This document shows positions 52,811 to 60,998 of a stretch of DNA of 64,000 nt, in pieces. Every line of letters starts with the position of its first letter. The stretch's first letter is position 1. Origin of the DNA: Mesorhizobium sp. GTDB taxonomy: Bacteria; Pseudomonadota; Alphaproteobacteria; Rhizobiales; Rhizobiaceae. The notes beneath the pieces are model-generated. The model made no database searches and was not told the origin of the DNA. It was given only the letters and a program-made list of their open reading frames with translations. The stretch is from assembly GCF_016793485.1 (NCBI RefSeq), contig NZ_JAEULZ010000003.1, positions 186,001-250,000 on the forward strand, in the 5' to 3' direction. The position numbers and the translations under genes were made by a program.

Positions 52811-53812
52811 TCACATGCTCTGATCTTCGCCGCGCGCCAGCAACTTCTGCGCAATCACGGCGGCCAGAACGGCCACGCCAAAGATCACATTGCGCATGCC
52901 CGCCGATATGCTGCCGATCACCAGAACGGTGCTGAGGATGGTGGCAAAGAAGACTGCTGCCACCGTGCCGCCATACCCGCCACGACCGCCGAACATCGAC
53001 GTCCCGCCTAGGACCACCGCAGCGATCGCCGGCAACAGGAACTGGTCGCCCATGCCGAGGAAGCTGGCCCCCGAGAAAGCGGCGAAGAGAATGCCCGTAA
53101 CCGATGCCATGATGCCAGAGAACACGTAGGCTCCGATGACGATGGCATCATTGTTGATGCCGCTCAGGAAGCTGACGCGCGAATTCTCGCCCACCGCAAG
53201 AAGGCGCCGACCCCAGCGGGAATAGCGGATCGCCACAATGGCGCAAAAGGCGACGACAGCCCACAGAACCACCATCCACGGGATACCCGCTATGGAGCCG
53301 GTCGCGACTGCGCGTATGAACGGGCTGATGCCCCCACCAGGATTGCCGCCGGTATAGACAAGCGTCGCCCCGAGCATGACGTTGTTCATCGCGAGCGTCA
53401 TGATGATCGGTGCGATCCTGAGCTTGACGATGCCGAAGCCGTTCACAAGCCCGGACAGCACGCCAATGGCGATAGCGGCTGCGGCGGCAAGCGGCAGGTT
53501 GGCGTCCTGGCCAAGGCAGATGCTGGTGAAAAGGACTGCCGAAGCGGTGAGTACCCAGGCAAGCGAAAGGTCTATGCCGCCAACCAGCATCACAACCGTC
53601 TGCCCAAGCGCGACGAGGCCGAGGAATGATGCGAGCTTCAGAAGCTGCATGAGGTTTGAAGCCGATGCGAACCCGGGGGCGACGCGTTCAGCGAAGACGA
53701 TCAAGCCTATGGAGAAGAGGATAAGGAGACCGGGAAGTGCGGCCGCCAATCCGGGAGTCCGCCGCGGTGCGCTCGTTTCCTTCACGTCTTCCTGCCGATC
53801 CACCAAGCTCAT
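52811..53812 (-). CDS. Sugar ABC permease, RbsC-like
   Basis: A 333-residue membrane protein of the ribose-type permease family. Visible marks are GQTVVMLVGGIDLSLAWVLTAS, AVGENSRVSFLSGINNDAI and AAVVLGGTSMFGGRGG. It overlaps its partner permease by 4 bp. The second of two unlike permeases of this importer, it is followed directly by the lactonase-like gene, so transport and first enzymatic steps share one transcript. Confidence 0.9.
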   Translation of the reverse strand: MSLVDRQEDVKETSAPRRTPGLAAALPGLLILFSIGLIVFAERVAPGFASASNLMQLLKLASFLGLVALGQTVVMLVGGIDLSLAWVLTASAVLFTSICLGQDANLPLAAAAAIAIGVLSGLVNGFGIVKLRIAPIIMTLAMNNVMLGATLVYTGGNPGGGISPFIRAVATGSIAGIPWMVVLWAVVAFCAIVAIRYSRWGRRLLAVGENSRVSFLSGINNDAIVIGAYVFSGIMASVTGILFAAFSGASFLGMGDQFLLPAIAAVVLGGTSMFGGRGGYGGTVAAVFFATILSTVLVIGSISAGMRNVIFGVAVLAAVIAQKLLARGEDQSM

Positions 53813-54753
53813 TTGCGAACCAGCCCCCGGATGAAATCACGCGCTCCGGCGCTGCCGGCAACCAGCAGCAAGATGCAGCCGTCGATCAGGCTTTGGTAGA
53901 ACGACGACACCTCCGCGAAAAAGAGCAGGCTGGCCGTGATCGTCAGGATCAGCGCGCCCATGACGACCGCGAGTGGTGAACCGCGTCCGCCGACAAGCGG
54001 AACCCCGCCAACCACCACCGCCGCTATCGACGTAAGGATGTAGCCGTCGCCTACCGTAGGTGAACCGGACGACATCGAGATCGCCATGTACATGCCGCCG
54101 ATTGCGGCAAGCAGGCCGCCGAGCGTGTAGGCGGTGATCTTGACCCCTCGCACACGTACGCCGCTCATCTCCGCCGCAAGCTCGTCGCCACCAATCGCAC
54201 GGAGATTTAGGCCGAAACGCGTCGAAAGGACCCAACTCACAATCCCACCCCATGCCAGGAGCGAAACGAGCCCGATGTAGGGCGAGGAAAAGCCGCCGAT
54301 GAAAAATGCTTGATAAAAGGACGGCACGCTTCCGCCTGGATCCGGCAACACCATCAACGCAGCACCCTGCCAGATCGACATCGTCGCCAGCGTGACGATG
54401 ATCGGCGGCAGCCCGATACCGACGACGAGCACACCATTGAGGAGCCCTGCGCACAGCCCAAATGCCACAGGAAGCATAAGGCCCAGCGCCGGATTCCCGG
54501 CAATGACGATCGCCATGACCGCGCCGGAAACGCTGGCGATCGGCCCGAGCGACAGGTCGATCCCGCGTGTCAGGATGATGAGGTACTGGCCAAGCGCGAT
54601 CAGCGCCAGCTGCAGCGCCGCCACGCAAAGCGAACGCAAATCGAAGGCCGTGAAGCGGCCCTTCAGCAGGATCAGCAGTGTAAGCAGCACGGCGAAGACG
54701 ATCGCCGACCATCTGTCACCGATCAGCCGACGCGGCACCGCAATCGCGCTCAT
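53809..54753 (-). CDS. Sugar ABC permease, RbsC-like
   Basis: A 314-residue permease with about nine helices. It shows GQYLIILTRGIDLSLGPIASVSG, AIGGDELAAEMSGVRVRGVK and AAVVVGGVPLVGGRGS. It starts within the last bases of the ATPase gene (4-bp overlap). The N-terminal region is short and basic, as expected for a first cytoplasmic tail. It partners with 52811-53812. Confidence 0.9.
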   Translation of the reverse strand: MSAIAVPRRLIGDRWSAIVFAVLLTLLILLKGRFTAFDLRSLCVAALQLALIALGQYLIILTRGIDLSLGPIASVSGAVMAIVIAGNPALGLMLPVAFGLCAGLLNGVLVVGIGLPPIIVTLATMSIWQGAALMVLPDPGGSVPSFYQAFFIGGFSSPYIGLVSLLAWGGIVSWVLSTRFGLNLRAIGGDELAAEMSGVRVRGVKITAYTLGGLLAAIGGMYMAISMSSGSPTVGDGYILTSIAAVVVGGVPLVGGRGSPLAVVMGALILTITASLLFFAEVSSFYQSLIDGCILLLVAGSAGARDFIRGLVRK

Positions 54754-56255
54754 GCATGCACCTCGGCCTGCGGTGTGGAACCCATGACCGCGGCATGAAC
54801 GATCCGGTCCTCAGTCACCTCGGCGCCTGTCAGTTCGGCGCTGACGCGACCACCAAGCATAACAAGCACCCGGTGCGCGACACCGACCAATTCTCGCGCG
54901 TCGGTCGAATACCAGATGACGCCCACTCCTTCCCGCGCGATCGAGGCGATGACTTCATAGATTTGTCGCTTGGTGCCGACGTCGACACCGCGCGTAACAT
55001 CGTTGAGCAGCAATATCGAAGGCTTGGCGAGCAGCCATTTCTCAAGCAGCACCTTCTGCTGGTTGCCTCCGCTGAGATTGCTAACCAGTTCACCACCGCC
55101 CCGGGTGCGCACCTTGGCCCGCGCGATCGCCTTCCGGATGAGATCAGCTTCGTCGCGCGGCTCGATCACCCCGAGCAGGGTGCGTAGCCGGTCAAGAATG
55201 GCAAGCGTGATGTTCTGGCCGACGCTTTTGAGAAGCAGCAGGCCCTCCGTCTTCCGCTCCTGTGGCACATAGGCAAGGCCGGCGCGAATTGCCCGGCGTG
55301 GCGTCGGACGGTCAAGCGGCAGTTCCCCGACCAGGATGGCGCCTGAAGAAAGACCATGTGCGCCGAAAAACGCTTCCAGCAGGTGTCCTTGGCCCTGTCC
55401 GACAAGTCCACCCAGCCCGAGTATTTCGCCGCGTCGGAGATCCACGCTTACGCCCGCGAGTTGATCGCTGCGCAGTTCCCGCGCACTCAGCGCCACATCG
55501 CCATGCACTGCGACCTTGTTCGGAAAGGCCTCGTCCGTACCGGATTGTCCCGTCATCAACCGGACGGCTTCCGCCTCACTCAGCTTGTCGGTCTCGGCCA
55601 TGGCCATCAGTTCGCCGTTGCGGAGCACCGCGACGCGATTGCAGAAGCGGACGATCTCGTCCCAGCGATGCGAAATGAAAAGAATGATCGAGCCTTGTTG
55701 CCTCAGCTTTGTCAGCAGCGCGGCCAGCCAGTCGACCTCGGTCGCCGCCAATGCGGAACTCGCCTCGTCGAGGAGCAGCACACGGGGCTTTCGTTCGACG
55801 GCGCGTATGATCTCGAGCATCTGCTGCCGGCCGAGCGGCAGATCGCCGACGCGTGCATCAGGTGCAATATCGAGGTCATGACGAGCAAGGATTTCTGTCG
55901 CGACCGAACGCCGGCGGCGCCGGTCGATGCTGAGCCAAGGCCGGACTGGAGGATCGGTGAGGAACAGATTCTGCTCGACGCTCAACTCGCGCACCAGCGT
56001 CAGTTCCTGGAACACGCTGGCGATGCCGAGTGCCAGCGCATGGCGCGTACTACGTGGCACTACTGCTTGCCCGTCGAGTTCGATCCCGCCGCCGTCCGCG
56101 ACGATCGCGCCACTGACGATCTTGATCAGCGTCGACTTACCGGCGCCGTTCTCGCCCACGAGGCCAAGCACCGTACCGGGGGCAGCCTCTAGACTGACGG
56201 AACGCACCGCATGCGTCGCTCCGTAGGATTTGTGGATGTCTGATAGACGGAGCAT
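54750..56255 (-). CDS. Sugar ABC ATP-binding protein, RbsA-like (two domains)
   Basis: A 501-residue tandem ATPase. Domain one: Walker A GENGAGKSTLIK, signature LPLGRQQML, Walker B VLLLDEASSALAA, H-loop ISHRWDEI. Domain two: Walker A-like GLVGQGQGH, signature LSGGNQQKV, Walker B ILLLNDVTRGVD. In domain two the usual DEPT is NDVT, so its catalytic Glu is replaced; such degeneracy is often seen in one site of CUT2 ATPases, but here the first-domain Walker B is also slightly unusual (DEAS). Function is still likely. Confidence 0.9.
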   Translation of the reverse strand: MLRLSDIHKSYGATHAVRSVSLEAAPGTVLGLVGENGAGKSTLIKIVSGAIVADGGGIELDGQAVVPRSTRHALALGIASVFQELTLVRELSVEQNLFLTDPPVRPWLSIDRRRRRSVATEILARHDLDIAPDARVGDLPLGRQQMLEIIRAVERKPRVLLLDEASSALAATEVDWLAALLTKLRQQGSIILFISHRWDEIVRFCNRVAVLRNGELMAMAETDKLSEAEAVRLMTGQSGTDEAFPNKVAVHGDVALSARELRSDQLAGVSVDLRRGEILGLGGLVGQGQGHLLEAFFGAHGLSSGAILVGELPLDRPTPRRAIRAGLAYVPQERKTEGLLLLKSVGQNITLAILDRLRTLLGVIEPRDEADLIRKAIARAKVRTRGGGELVSNLSGGNQQKVLLEKWLLAKPSILLLNDVTRGVDVGTKRQIYEVIASIAREGVGVIWYSTDARELVGVAHRVLVMLGGRVSAELTGAEVTEDRIVHAAVMGSTPQAEVHA

Positions 56256-56286
56256 CTATGCGGGCTGCCTGCCGGTGAGCAAACGT

Positions 56287-56317
56287 CGGATACCGAGCGA
56301 ATATCGCTCGATATCCG
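56287..56317 (-). terminator. Stem-loop between RbsB-like and RbsA-like genes
   Basis: CGGATACCGAGCG (56287-56299) and CGCTCGATATCCG (56305-56317) give a 13-bp stem with a single mismatch that becomes a G-U wobble in the minus-strand RNA, and a 5-base loop. It lies 17 bases after the binding-protein stop. No T-run follows. As in the other two sugar operons it should raise receptor mRNA over the rest. Confidence 0.65.
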
Positions 56318-56334
56318 CAGGTTGTATGCTGGCC

Positions 56335-57348
56335 TTACTTGCCGGTGCCGTCTTCGATGGTCAGGCCGAGATTGGCGCCAGGAATATCGGTGTCGGCATC
56401 GAGCGTCGGCGACAGGTCCGGAAACACGTTGGTTCCCGGCTTGAGTTCGGCGGTCGTCACGGTCGGTACAAGTACCGCCACATGCTTGTCCGCCGGTGCC
56501 TTGCCGTCAAGGATGTCGACGGCAATCTTCAGCGCATAGGCGCCGATGACAGCAGGATCGCCGGCAGATACGCCCTGCAGGCCCTTGTCCTTGTAGTCGA
56601 GCATGGCGATGCGCCAGCCATTCTCGCCCTGACCTGACATGGCGACAAGCGGTCGGTTGAGGTTTAGCAGCGCCTGCAGCGCGCCGTAAGTGCCATACTG
56701 GTTGAGGATGCCGTCCACCTTGGGGTTGGCGGTCAAAACCTTGGTCAGCTCCTGCTGGCTGACCGCGTTGTCCCACTTCCCGTAGACTTCGCCAACGACC
56801 TTTATATCGGGATATTTTGCCAATACCTCGGTCATACCGGCGTTCATGTTCGTGTCCGCAGGAAAGCCTGAAACGCCACGGTTGATCACGACATTGCCCT
56901 TGCCGCCCAGCGTGTCGGCGAGCCACTGGGCGTGAATGCGACCGATCTCGGTGAAGTCAACGGCGACGACATAGGCGCAGGGCGCAGTCACAGGCTGGTC
57001 AAAGGCGATGACAAGAATGTTCTGCTTGCAGGCCTCCTCAATGACAGCGTCGAGGGCGGTATCCGACGCCGGATTGACCAGGATGGCGTTGACGCCCGCG
57101 GAGATCATGTCGGACAGAACCGCGATCTGCTTCTGAGCGTCGGTGCCGGAGTTGTTGACGGTCAGTTCGACTTTTCCCTTAAGGTTCTTGGCGGTATAGG
57201 CCTCCATGAATTTGATCATCTGAACGCGCCACTCGTTGCCGATGTACGAGTTGCTGACGGCGATCTTGTACGGTTCGGCATAAGCCGCCGTAGAGGCCAG
57301 AAGCGCCATCGCGCCCAGCGCGAGGCGAATCAACAGTTTGAGTTTCAT
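56335..57348 (-). CDS. Sugar ABC substrate-binding protein, RbsB-like
   Basis: A 337-residue periplasmic receptor with a Sec signal peptide (MKLKLLIRLALGAMALL, cleavage near AYA-EPY). The mature protein starts YKIAVSNSYIGNEWRVQMIKF and has NPASDTALDAVIEEA and VIAFDQPV, the hinge and pocket of the CUT2 receptors. It is the first gene of the operon. Upstream is a nested palindrome with a perfect TTGACA (minus strand, 57435-57440), the likely promoter. The ligand is probably a sugar, sugar acid or lactone precursor, given the downstream lactonase and hydroxyacid dehydrogenase. Confidence 0.87.
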   Translation of the reverse strand: MKLKLLIRLALGAMALLASTAAYAEPYKIAVSNSYIGNEWRVQMIKFMEAYTAKNLKGKVELTVNNSGTDAQKQIAVLSDMISAGVNAILVNPASDTALDAVIEEACKQNILVIAFDQPVTAPCAYVVAVDFTEIGRIHAQWLADTLGGKGNVVINRGVSGFPADTNMNAGMTEVLAKYPDIKVVGEVYGKWDNAVSQQELTKVLTANPKVDGILNQYGTYGALQALLNLNRPLVAMSGQGENGWRIAMLDYKDKGLQGVSAGDPAVIGAYALKIAVDILDGKAPADKHVAVLVPTVTTAELKPGTNVFPDLSPTLDADTDIPGANLGLTIEDGTGK

Positions 57349-57396
57349 CTATTCCCTCCCATAGCGAATTTGCCGACAGCGACCACCACTACCGCC

Positions 57397-57452
57397 GCAG
57401 TTTGCAATTCTAGAATTCTAGAGTTCCAACTTGTTGTCAATATGCAAACTGC
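57397..57452. promoter_or_regulatory. Nested palindromic operator between the sugar operon and its GntR gene
   Basis: The centre TCTAGAATTCTAGA (57409-57422) is a perfect 14-bp palindrome. It lies between GCAGTTTGCA (57397-57406) and TGCAAACTGC (57443-57452), a perfect 10-bp inverted repeat. TTGACA on the minus strand (57435-57440) falls between these elements, so a bound regulator would block the importer promoter. The element is about 50 bp upstream of the receptor gene and 140 bp upstream of the GntR gene. Confidence 0.6.
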
Positions 57453-57594
57453 TTGCTATGGGGAGAATCGGACAGGCCGCGCCACAACCGATCAGACGTG
57501 CCGCCAACCAAGCAAAGGAGATGACACTGTTGGAATTCCTGCTTCGGAGCCGCCTGGCAGAAAGCCAAGACGGCGTGGTTTGGAGGATCTTGCT

Positions 57595-58308
57595 ATGTCG
57601 ATGACGACCGAGGCTTTCGAGCGCATCCGGGACGCCATTGTCTCAGGCGGACTTGAATTCGGCGAACATCTTTCGGAGACGCAGATCGCAACCGCACTCG
57701 GGATGAGCAAGGCGCCGGTACGCGCCGCCTTTATTGAACTGAGAGACAAAGGCCTGGTGACGATCGTGCCGCAGTCCGGCACCTACGTCTTCTCGCCGAC
57801 CGCCGACGACGTCCGCACCATGAGCGAGTTCCGCGCGCTGCTTGAGAATCAGGCATTGGCGGAAGCTTACGCCGGTCGGCGAGACGTCATGCTCGGGCGC
57901 ATGGACGAGGCGATCCGCGCGATGCGCAAGGCCATCGCCGCCAAAAACTGGGACGCCTACCGGAACGCCGACAGCAGTTTCCACCTTGCTTTCCTGGAGG
58001 AATGCGGCAACCGCTTCATTCTCAAGGCATACCACCTTACCTCGACTGCGCTTGAGGCTCTGCGGGTTCGCTTGCAGCGCGGCGCCGGCAATTATCGCGA
58101 GCAGTCCTTCCGCGAGCATTGCGAAATCGCCGCTCTGCTACGCGAAGGCAAAACAAAGGCTGCCGCCGCAATCCTGAGGCAGCACATACTCGTCATCAAT
58201 CAGTCGCTACACACCTTACCGCTGTCGGCCAACAAAGGTTCCCGCAAGGACAAGCCAGACGACAGGGACTACGCCAGCGTATTCGCAGAACGCATCCAGC
58301 ATCGGTGA
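57595..58308 (+). CDS. GntR-family regulator (FCD domain)
   Basis: A 237-residue regulator. The winged helix is at about residues 5-70 (AFERIRDAIVSGGLEFG, ATALGMSKAPVRAAFIELRDKG, GTYVFSP) and the FCD domain runs from about 80 to 215. The frame is open upstream to 56932, but that part overlaps the receptor gene on the other strand; the ATG at 57595 has a TGGAGG site and gives a normal size, with a second ATG two codons later. It is divergent from the ribose-type importer operon and separated from it by the nested palindrome. It probably represses that operon. Its 3' end lies 6 bp from the truncated pcaF. Confidence 0.85.
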   Translation: MSMTTEAFERIRDAIVSGGLEFGEHLSETQIATALGMSKAPVRAAFIELRDKGLVTIVPQSGTYVFSPTADDVRTMSEFRALLENQALAEAYAGRRDVMLGRMDEAIRAMRKAIAAKNWDAYRNADSSFHLAFLEECGNRFILKAYHLTSTALEALRVRLQRGAGNYREQSFREHCEIAALLREGKTKAAAAILRQHILVINQSLHTLPLSANKGSRKDKPDDRDYASVFAERIQHR

Positions 58309-58314
58309 AAATTG

Positions 58315-58640
58315 ATTGGTCACCCACCTTGATGGCGCGCCCCGCTATCATCACCGCGTCCATAACGGAACCGCTCAGCCTGTTCACCGTCGAGCCTGAT
58401 ACGTCCTTCGGCAGATCGGCGAGCAGGAGCGCCATGCGCGCCACGTTGCCATTGTCATCGCCCGCCTGGTTGGCGCAGCCTTAGACCACGTCGTCCACCG
58501 CGACCCAGTCGACCCCTGGACTGCGTTCATGGAGCTTTCGGAGGCACTGCGCCGAGATCGTTGGTACGGACAGAGGACAGCGCACCACCAAACCTGCCGA
58601 TGGGAGTGCGGACATAGTCGCAGATGACGGCGTCAGTCAT
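58315..58640 (-). pseudogene. pcaF: Truncated, frameshifted beta-ketoadipyl-CoA thiolase (pcaF remnant)
   Basis: Reading the minus strand from the ATG at 58640 gives DAVICDYVRTPIGRFGGALS and then SVRTNDLGAVPPKA, the normal PcaF start, before the frame breaks at a stop. About 40 codons on, after a frame change, come NQAGDDNGNVARMALLLA and STVNRLSGSVMDAVMIAGRA, where intact thiolases have the nucleophile Cys in NRLCGSG; here it is Ser. Homology stops at about 58315, beside the stop of the GntR gene. So the first quarter is damaged and about 300 C-terminal codons are gone. It directly follows pcaJ (ATG 1 base after its stop), so the operon once ended pcaIJF. Confidence 0.8.
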
Positions 58641-58641
58641 T

Positions 58642-59313
58642 TCAAAGCTCCGGGACCGTCAAAAGCCCTATCTCGCCATCTACCAACAACTCGGCGCCGG
58701 TGAGGCTTTGCAGTTCGTCGAAGCTCATGGACGGCAATTTTTCGCGCAACACGAACCGAAGGGCCACGATGTCGATCACCGCAAGGCTTGTATAGATGCG
58801 TGTCACGCATCGCACCCCCGTCAACGGCAGGCTGCAGTTCTTGACGAGCTTCGGGCACCCTTCCTTCGTTACATGGTCGGTGATGACCGCCACCCGTTTT
58901 GCGCCATGCACCAGATCCATTGCACCGCCGACGGCAGGAACTCCTTTTGGCCCGGTGCTCCAGTTGGCCAAGTCTCCCGTTTCGGCCACCTCATAGGCGC
59001 CGAGGATCGCTACATCGAGATGGCCTCCGCGCACCATCGCAAAGCTGTCGGCATGATGAAAGAACGCAGCACCGGGATTGAGCGTGACGGCCTTCTTGCC
59101 GGCGTTGATCAGATCCCAATCTTCTTCGCCTTTTTTCGGCGCCTCGCCGAAGTTCAGGATGCCATTCTCGGTGTGGAAGATCGCCTGCCGTCCCGCAGGC
59201 TGGAAACGCGCCACCATTTCCGGAAATCCGATGCCGAGGTTAACGTAGGCGCCGTCCTCGATGTCCTGCGCCGCGCGCCAGGCGATCTGGGTGCTGGTGA
59301 GCTTGGCGATCAT
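58642..59313 (-). CDS. pcaJ: 3-oxoadipate CoA-transferase subunit B
   Basis: A 223-residue beta subunit of the class I CoA-transferases. The catalytic Glu49 is in HTENGILNFG, and GIGFPEMV and GGAMDLVHGAKRV are conserved. With PcaI it moves CoA from succinyl-CoA to 3-oxoadipate (beta-ketoadipate). The start shares one base with the stop of pcaI, so the two subunits are coupled. In this cluster the 3-oxoadipate would come from hydroxyquinol through maleylacetate. Acetoacetate or other oxoacid transferase activity cannot be excluded, but the neighbouring dioxygenase and pcaF remnant favour the ketoadipate role. Confidence 0.87.
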   Translation of the reverse strand: MIAKLTSTQIAWRAAQDIEDGAYVNLGIGFPEMVARFQPAGRQAIFHTENGILNFGEAPKKGEEDWDLINAGKKAVTLNPGAAFFHHADSFAMVRGGHLDVAILGAYEVAETGDLANWSTGPKGVPAVGGAMDLVHGAKRVAVITDHVTKEGCPKLVKNCSLPLTGVRCVTRIYTSLAVIDIVALRFVLREKLPSMSFDELQSLTGAELLVDGEIGLLTVPEL

Positions 59314-60032
59314 CAGCGTGCAACTCCCTGGCGAATGAGCTCTTCCTCCTGGGCGGGAGCGGCAACCTCGACCACCGCGTCAACGAAGATACCTGGGGTC
59401 ACGACCATTTCCGGATCGATCATGCCCGGTTCGACGATCTTGCGCGCCTGCACCACGGTCCTGCCGGCCGCCATCGCCATCAGCGGAGAGAAATTGCGAG
59501 CCGCCTTGCTGAAGGTCAGGTTGCCCTGACGGTCCGCTAGCTCCGCCTTTATCAGCGCCACGTCGGCTTTCAGCCAGCGCTCCTGGACGTAGTGGCGTCC
59601 CTCGAATTCGGCAACCGGCTTGCCGGCCGCGAGATCGGTGCCGTAGCTCGTCGGCGTATAGAATGCGGGGATGCCCGCGCCGGCGGCGCGGATACGCTCG
59701 GCGAGCGTTCCCTGCGGAACCAGTTCAAGTCCGATGTTTCCCGCAAGATATCGCTCGGTGAATGCCCTGGGGTCGGACGAGCGCGGGAACGAGCAAACCA
59801 TCTTCGCGACCATGCCGCTGTCGATCATGGCTGCGATGCCTATGCGACCATTGCCGGCGTTGTTGTTGACGACAATCAGGTCGTGCGGTGCGCCGGTCGC
59901 GCGAAAACGATCGATCAGTTCATGGATCAGTTCGATCGGCGCACCCGCCCCGCCGAAGCCGCCGATCATGACGGTCATCCCGTTCTCGACGATCGCTACC
60001 GCCTCGGCGAGGCTCGCGATTGTTTTGTCCAT
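59313..60032 (-). CDS. pcaI: 3-oxoadipate CoA-transferase subunit A
   Basis: A 239-residue alpha subunit of the class I CoA-transferases. MIGGFGGAGAPIELIHELI is the Gly-rich CoA-binding motif, followed by VNNNAGNGRIGIAAM and ELVPQGTLAERIRAAGAG. It pairs with PcaJ to activate 3-oxoadipate. It lies 75 bp downstream of the hydroxyquinol dioxygenase gene in the same direction. Length and motifs are normal. Confidence 0.87.
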   Translation of the reverse strand: MDKTIASLAEAVAIVENGMTVMIGGFGGAGAPIELIHELIDRFRATGAPHDLIVVNNNAGNGRIGIAAMIDSGMVAKMVCSFPRSSDPRAFTERYLAGNIGLELVPQGTLAERIRAAGAGIPAFYTPTSYGTDLAAGKPVAEFEGRHYVQERWLKADVALIKAELADRQGNLTFSKAARNFSPLMAMAAGRTVVQARKIVEPGMIDPEMVVTPGIFVDAVVEVAAPAQEEELIRQGVAR

Positions 60033-60107
60033 GTCATGAATCTCCCGGCGCCAGTGACATGCACCACAGTAAATATTTCATCGCCCGGCGAGCCACCGCA
60101 GCTCCGG

Positions 60108-60998
60108 TCACGCCCGCGCCAGGACGAAGTCGTGCTCGACGTCCCAGAAGGGCGAAGCGAATTCGAGCTCGGCTGCCCTTGCCGCGTCGCCGTTCCGCTT
60201 GAACTCGGCCAGCAGGCTCGCCTTGACACCGAACACCGCGTCGGACCCGATATAGGGGTCGTCCGGATCGAAGATGTGCGTCGTGAGCGTCTCGTAGCCA
60301 TCGGCCTTGATGATGTAGTGCAGGTGAGCAGGCCGGTAGGGATGGCGGCCCAGAGCTGCCAGCAGCTTGCCAACCGTTCCGTCGTCAGGGATCGGGTAGA
60401 ACTTCGGCTTGACTGCGCGGAACCAATAGCGGCCGTCGGCTCCCGTGCGGAACACGCCGCGCAGGTTGAAGTCCGGCTGGATGCCCTGCTGCTGGACGTC
60501 GTAGAACCCCTCGTCGTTGGCCTGCCACACGTCGATCACCGCATTGGCGATGGGCTTGCCGGCGGTGTCGAGGATACGCCCCGATACCAGCATGTCCTCG
60601 CCCTTGTGATCGAGGCAGATGTTGGCGCCCATCGGGAGTTCCGGCGCATCGGCGACATGGAAGGGGCCAAGCACGGTCGACTCGGACGCTCCCGACGGTT
60701 TGCGGTTGTTGATCGCATCGACCAGCATCGATACGCCAAGCACATCCGACAGGAGGATGAACTCCTGACGCCAGTCGTTGCAGAGATGCCCGGTGCGGGT
60801 CAGGAACTGGATCATCTCGAACCACTCTTCCTGGGTCGGCTCAATCTCCTTCACCGCCTCATGCAGCTTGCGGGTGATGACCTCCATCGCGAACTGCAGC
60901 CGCGCGTCCTTCGCCCCGGCGTTGCGGCCGGTGACAACCGAGATCGAGTCCTCTTCTGTGAAGAAGCCCTGCTCGTGCGTTGCGGTCATGGCGCTCAC
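60108..60998 (-). CDS. Hydroxyquinol 1,2-dioxygenase (intradiol)
   Basis: A 296-residue iron(III) intradiol ring-cleavage enzyme. The N-terminal helical domain (about 20-100) mediates dimer contact. The catalytic beta domain holds Tyr166 (DEGFYDVQ), Tyr201 (KFYPIP), His225 and His227 (RPAHLHYII), the four iron ligands. The STVLGPFHVADAPELPMG segment is of the hydroxyquinol and chlorocatechol group rather than CatA. It would cleave 1,2,4-trihydroxybenzene to maleylacetate. Its start overlaps the stop of the monooxygenase gene by 4 bp, which fits a product-to-substrate pair. Maleylacetate reductase is not in the window. Confidence 0.87.
   Translation of the reverse strand: MSAMTATHEQGFFTEEDSISVVTGRNAGAKDARLQFAMEVITRKLHEAVKEIEPTQEEWFEMIQFLTRTGHLCNDWRQEFILLSDVLGVSMLVDAINNRKPSGASESTVLGPFHVADAPELPMGANICLDHKGEDMLVSGRILDTAGKPIANAVIDVWQANDEGFYDVQQQGIQPDFNLRGVFRTGADGRYWFRAVKPKFYPIPDDGTVGKLLAALGRHPYRPAHLHYIIKADGYETLTTHIFDPDDPYIGSDAVFGVKASLLAEFKRNGDAARAAELEFASPFWDVEHDFVLARA

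Noticed and set aside
56932-57594. 221-codon upstream extension of the last GntR gene
   Set aside because: It runs antisense to the receptor gene and across the operator region; the ATG at 57595 has a ribosome site and gives the family length.
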